Origin: Clostridia bacterium
Lineage (GTDB): Bacteria; Bacillota; Clostridia; Lachnospirales; Lachnospiraceae
Direction of reading: 5' to 3'
Assembly: GCA_910575245.1 (NCBI GenBank)
Contig: CAJTEN010000001.1
Span: 434,001 to 498,000 of the forward strand
DNA length: 64,000 nucleotides
Every line of letters begins with the position of its first letter. Position 1 is the first letter of the stretch. The notes under the pieces are model-generated. The model was not told the DNA's origin, searched no databases, and saw only the letters and a list, made by a program, of their open reading frames with translations. Below are positions 61,614 to 64,000 of this stretch, piece after piece. The translations under genes were made by a program, and so were the position numbers.

Positions 61614-63335
61614 ATGGGATATCAGGAACAATTTAATTTTTGGGTGGAAGATTCTTATTTTGATGATGCGACCAAACAGGAACTTCTGGCGATCCGAAAT
61701 GATGAGAAAGAGATTGAAGACCGTTTTTACAAGGAGCTTGAGTTCGGTACCGGCGGTTTGCGCGGCGTGATCGGTGCGGGCACGAACCGTATGAACATCT
61801 ATACGGTGCGTAAGGCAACTCAGGGTCTTGCTAATTATATAAAGAAACAGGGCGGTGAGGAGAAGGGCGTGGCGATTGCTTACGATTCCAGAAGAATGTC
61901 TCCGGAGTTTGCGGATGAGGCGGCGTTATGTCTTAATGCAAACGGGATCAAGGCTTATGTGTTCGACGCTTTGAGGCCGACGCCGGAACTGTCCTTCGCT
62001 CTGCGTGAGCTGGGCTGCATTTCCGGTATCGTGATTACGGCAAGCCACAATCCGCCGGAGTATAACGGATATAAATGTTACTGGGAAGACGGCGCACAGG
62101 TTACAGCGCCCAAGGACAAAGAGATTATTACGGAAGTCAAGAATGTGACAGATTATCATACCGTAAAGACCATGGATAAGGAGGAAGCGAAGAAAGCGGG
62201 CCTCTATGTTGTGATCGGTAAAGAGATTGATGACAAATACATGGCGGAGCTGAAGAAACAGATCATTCATCCGGAAGTTATCCAGGATATGGCTGAAGAT
62301 ATGAAGATTGTATATTCTCCTTTCAACGGAACGGGTAATGTACCGGTCAGAAGGATCCTTGCGGAGCTTGGCTTTAAGAATGTGTATGTTGTGCCTGAAC
62401 AGGAAATGCCGGATCCTGATTTTACCACCCTTGCCTATCCGAATCCGGAAGACCCCAAGGCGTTTACACTGGCACTCAAGCTGGCGAAGGAGAAGAACGC
62501 GGATATCGTGCTTGCAACAGACCCCGATGCGGACAGACTGGGAATCTATGCACTTGACACGAAGTCCGGCGAGTATGTGCCGTTTACAGGCAATATGTCC
62601 GGTATGCTGATCGCGGAATATATCTTAAGAGAGCGGACAGCCACAGGCAAGATGCCCGAGAATCCGGCATTGGTTACGACCATTGTTACCACCAACATGG
62701 CGCGTGCCATCGCTGACGGTTATAAGGTGAAATTCATTGAAGTTCTGACAGGATTTAAATTCATCGGCGAGCAGATCAAGCTTTTCGAGCAGAGCGGCTC
62801 CAACAACTATGTATTCGGCCTGGAAGAAAGCTACGGCTGCCTTGCAGGTACCCATGCCAGGGATAAGGATGCGATAGTTGCCGTTATGTGCCTGTGTGAG
62901 ATGGCTGCATGGTGCAAGAAGAACGGCAGGACAGTGTGGGATCAGATGATTACACTGTATGAGAAGTACGGATACTTCAAGGAGAGCCAGTATGCGATTA
63001 CCATGAAGGGAATCGACGGCGCGAAGCAGATCGCGGAGATCATGGACAAACTCAGGAACGACCCGCCAAAGAACTTCGGTGAACTGAAGGTGAAGGAATT
63101 CAGAGATTACAATACCGGTAAGACTCTGAATCTGGAGACCGGTGAAGCAGGTGAGACTGGACTTCCGCAGTCGAACGTCCTGTATTTCGACCTGACGAAC
63201 GATTCCTGGTGCTGTGCACGTCCCTCCGGTACGGAACCTAAGATTAAGTTCTACATGGGTGTGAAGGGAACCAGTCTGGAGGATGCACAGGAGAGACTTG
63301 ATAAACTGACAGAGGATCTGAAGGCATATCTCTGA
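61614..63335 (+). CDS. pgcA: Phosphoglucomutase/phosphomannomutase
   Basis: The protein has 573 residues from ATG 61614 (GGAGG six bases upstream; ATG 61602 is also in frame). A longer open frame from 61308 runs through MITE copy 4 and should not be used. It interconverts glucose-6-phosphate and glucose-1-phosphate. Seen: active-site Ser144 in VITASHNPPEYNGYK, the Mg2+ loop ATDPDADRLG, the sugar-specificity motif GLEESYGC, and the phosphate-binding CARPSGTEPKIKFY. Length is that of PgcA-type enzymes. It provides glucose-1-phosphate for RmlA and for UDP-glucose, the substrate of Ugd. Confidence 0.96.
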   Translation: MGYQEQFNFWVEDSYFDDATKQELLAIRNDEKEIEDRFYKELEFGTGGLRGVIGAGTNRMNIYTVRKATQGLANYIKKQGGEEKGVAIAYDSRRMSPEFADEAALCLNANGIKAYVFDALRPTPELSFALRELGCISGIVITASHNPPEYNGYKCYWEDGAQVTAPKDKEIITEVKNVTDYHTVKTMDKEEAKKAGLYVVIGKEIDDKYMAELKKQIIHPEVIQDMAEDMKIVYSPFNGTGNVPVRRILAELGFKNVYVVPEQEMPDPDFTTLAYPNPEDPKAFTLALKLAKEKNADIVLATDPDADRLGIYALDTKSGEYVPFTGNMSGMLIAEYILRERTATGKMPENPALVTTIVTTNMARAIADGYKVKFIEVLTGFKFIGEQIKLFEQSGSNNYVFGLEESYGCLAGTHARDKDAIVAVMCLCEMAAWCKKNGRTVWDQMITLYEKYGYFKESQYAITMKGIDGAKQIAEIMDKLRNDPPKNFGELKVKEFRDYNTGKTLNLETGEAGETGLPQSNVLYFDLTNDSWCCARPSGTEPKIKFYMGVKGTSLEDAQERLDKLTEDLKAYL

Positions 63336-63386
63336 TAAGCGGCTCCTATCCGATGGCCAGACAGGAGTTTGGAATAGAATAATCAT

Positions 63387-63419
63387 ATCGCCCTGCATCC
63401 ATGCAGGGCGATGGTTGTT
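63387..63419 (+). terminator. Rho-independent terminator after phosphoglucomutase
   Basis: ATCGCCCTGCAT and ATGCAGGGCGAT are exact complements around a CC loop, followed by GGTTGTTTT. Confidence 0.82.
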
Positions 63420-63485
63420 TTAGGCAGTAACAGGAAAGCAGCAGGCCAAACGGCTGCTGCTTAAGAGAGATACAGGAGCATGGCA

Positions 63486-64000
63486 ATGGGAAATAAGATA
63501 ATCAGGAAGAGCAATATAAATAAAACCATACGTTATTTAAAGAAAAACGGAATCCGTCATGCGTACTATGCGGTCAGAGAGAGAATGGAAGAGGAAAAGA
63601 AGGACGATTATCACTATGTGCAGCCCTCAGCAGATCTGCTGGAAGCACAGAGCAGGGATACGGCGGAGCTGCCCTGGCTGTTCAGCATTGTTGTGCCTGC
63701 TTATGAGACGCCCCCGGAATTCCTGCGGGAGATGATAGACTCTGTCCGCAGACAGAGCTATGGAAGATGGGAATTGATTCTGATCGATGCCAGTCCCGGC
63801 GATTCGGTGGAAAGAGCCGTGAAGAAACTGGCGGAAGAGACACAGGATAGCCGTATCAGATACAGGCATTTGAGGGAGAACAGAGGCATCTCGGGCAACA
63901 CCAATGCAGGAATTGAGATGGCGAGGGGAGCCTATATCGCTTTGCTGGACCACGATGACCTTATCGCGCCGGATGCCTTGTATTATATGGCTATGGCTTT
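63486..64000 (+). CDS. Glycosyltransferase family 2, N-terminal part (3' end outside window)
   Basis: Frame open from ATG 63486 (GGAG seven bases upstream; ATG 63480 also in frame) to the window edge, 171 codons. After a basic 70-residue N-terminus: FSIVVPAYETPPEFLREMI, LILIDASPGDSVE, ENRGISGNTNAGIEMARG and LLDHDDLIAPDALYYM (DHDD acidic site). It closely parallels the first GT2 domain of the protein at 59081 (NEGISGNTNACLDMATG, FDHDDVLHP), so it is probably another large rhamnosyltransferase-type enzyme of the same pathway. Confidence 0.92.
   Translation, partial: MGNKIIRKSNINKTIRYLKKNGIRHAYYAVRERMEEEKKDDYHYVQPSADLLEAQSRDTAELPWLFSIVVPAYETPPEFLREMIDSVRRQSYGRWELILIDASPGDSVERAVKKLAEETQDSRIRYRHLRENRGISGNTNAGIEMARGAYIALLDHDDLIAPDALYYMAMA

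Overview
The window is one long stretch of a cell-surface polysaccharide and glycoconjugate locus from a Gram-positive anaerobe, most probably a Lachnospiraceae-type Clostridium. I infer this from the Shine-Dalgarno-rich gene starts, the gene families (CotH-like kinase, GH25 muramidases with BIG2 domains, FkbH-type HAD proteins, GtrA/GtrB systems, a Gram-positive Wzm/Wzt transporter) and the lack of any outer-membrane gene. No ribosomal, tRNA, phage or CRISPR sequence is visible. Species cannot be named from sequence alone.

Layout. 1-6133: tail of a CotH-like kinase, a GT2 and two large polytopic membrane proteins. 6137-15315: glycosyltransferases (GT2, two GT4, GT8, a GtrB-like GT2), UDP-glucose dehydrogenase, a UDP-glucuronate 4-epimerase-like enzyme and a YdjC/ChbG-type deacetylase. 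15338-24354: two MBOAT O-acyltransferases with SGNH-type partners, a second membrane GT2 and a membrane protein. 24355-30115: a structured leader, an FkbH-like HAD/acyltransferase, an acyl carrier protein, a VOC protein, GtrA and a polytopic protein. 30263-39653: radical SAM/SPASM protein, SGNH lipoprotein, GT2, papain-like hydrolase, LPG-synthase-type membrane protein, FAD oxidoreductase and a probably split membrane protein. 39700-44050: a third MBOAT/SGNH module, another SGNH protein and a zinc-ribbon protein. 44448-51790: two GH25 wall hydrolases interleaved with rmlB, rmlA and rmlC. 51790-61075: ABC exporter (Wzm/Wzt), a methyltransferase-kinase-like protein and two giant GT2 proteins. 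61614-64000: phosphoglucomutase and the start of another large GT2.

How the genes fit together. Phosphoglucomutase, RmlA, RmlB and RmlC point to dTDP-L-rhamnose (RmlD is not in the window). Ugd plus the epimerase point to UDP-glucuronate and UDP-galacturonate. The cytoplasmic glycosyltransferases would build a rhamnose-rich chain, the Wzt C-terminal domain and the WbdD-like methyltransferase-kinase suggest export of an end-capped chain, and GtrA, the GtrB-like enzymes and GT-C-like membrane proteins suggest side-chain addition outside the membrane. Three MBOAT/SGNH pairs plus an FkbH/ACP pair look like a Dlt-like acyl-decoration system; this is the most interesting biological hypothesis here.

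The intergenic DNA is rich in small repeats: four near-identical 189-bp MITEs each with a 9-10 bp target duplication, a related degenerate element, a second element family whose end is a 32-nt hairpin, and a 50-nt block that ends exactly on the start codon of three different reading frames.
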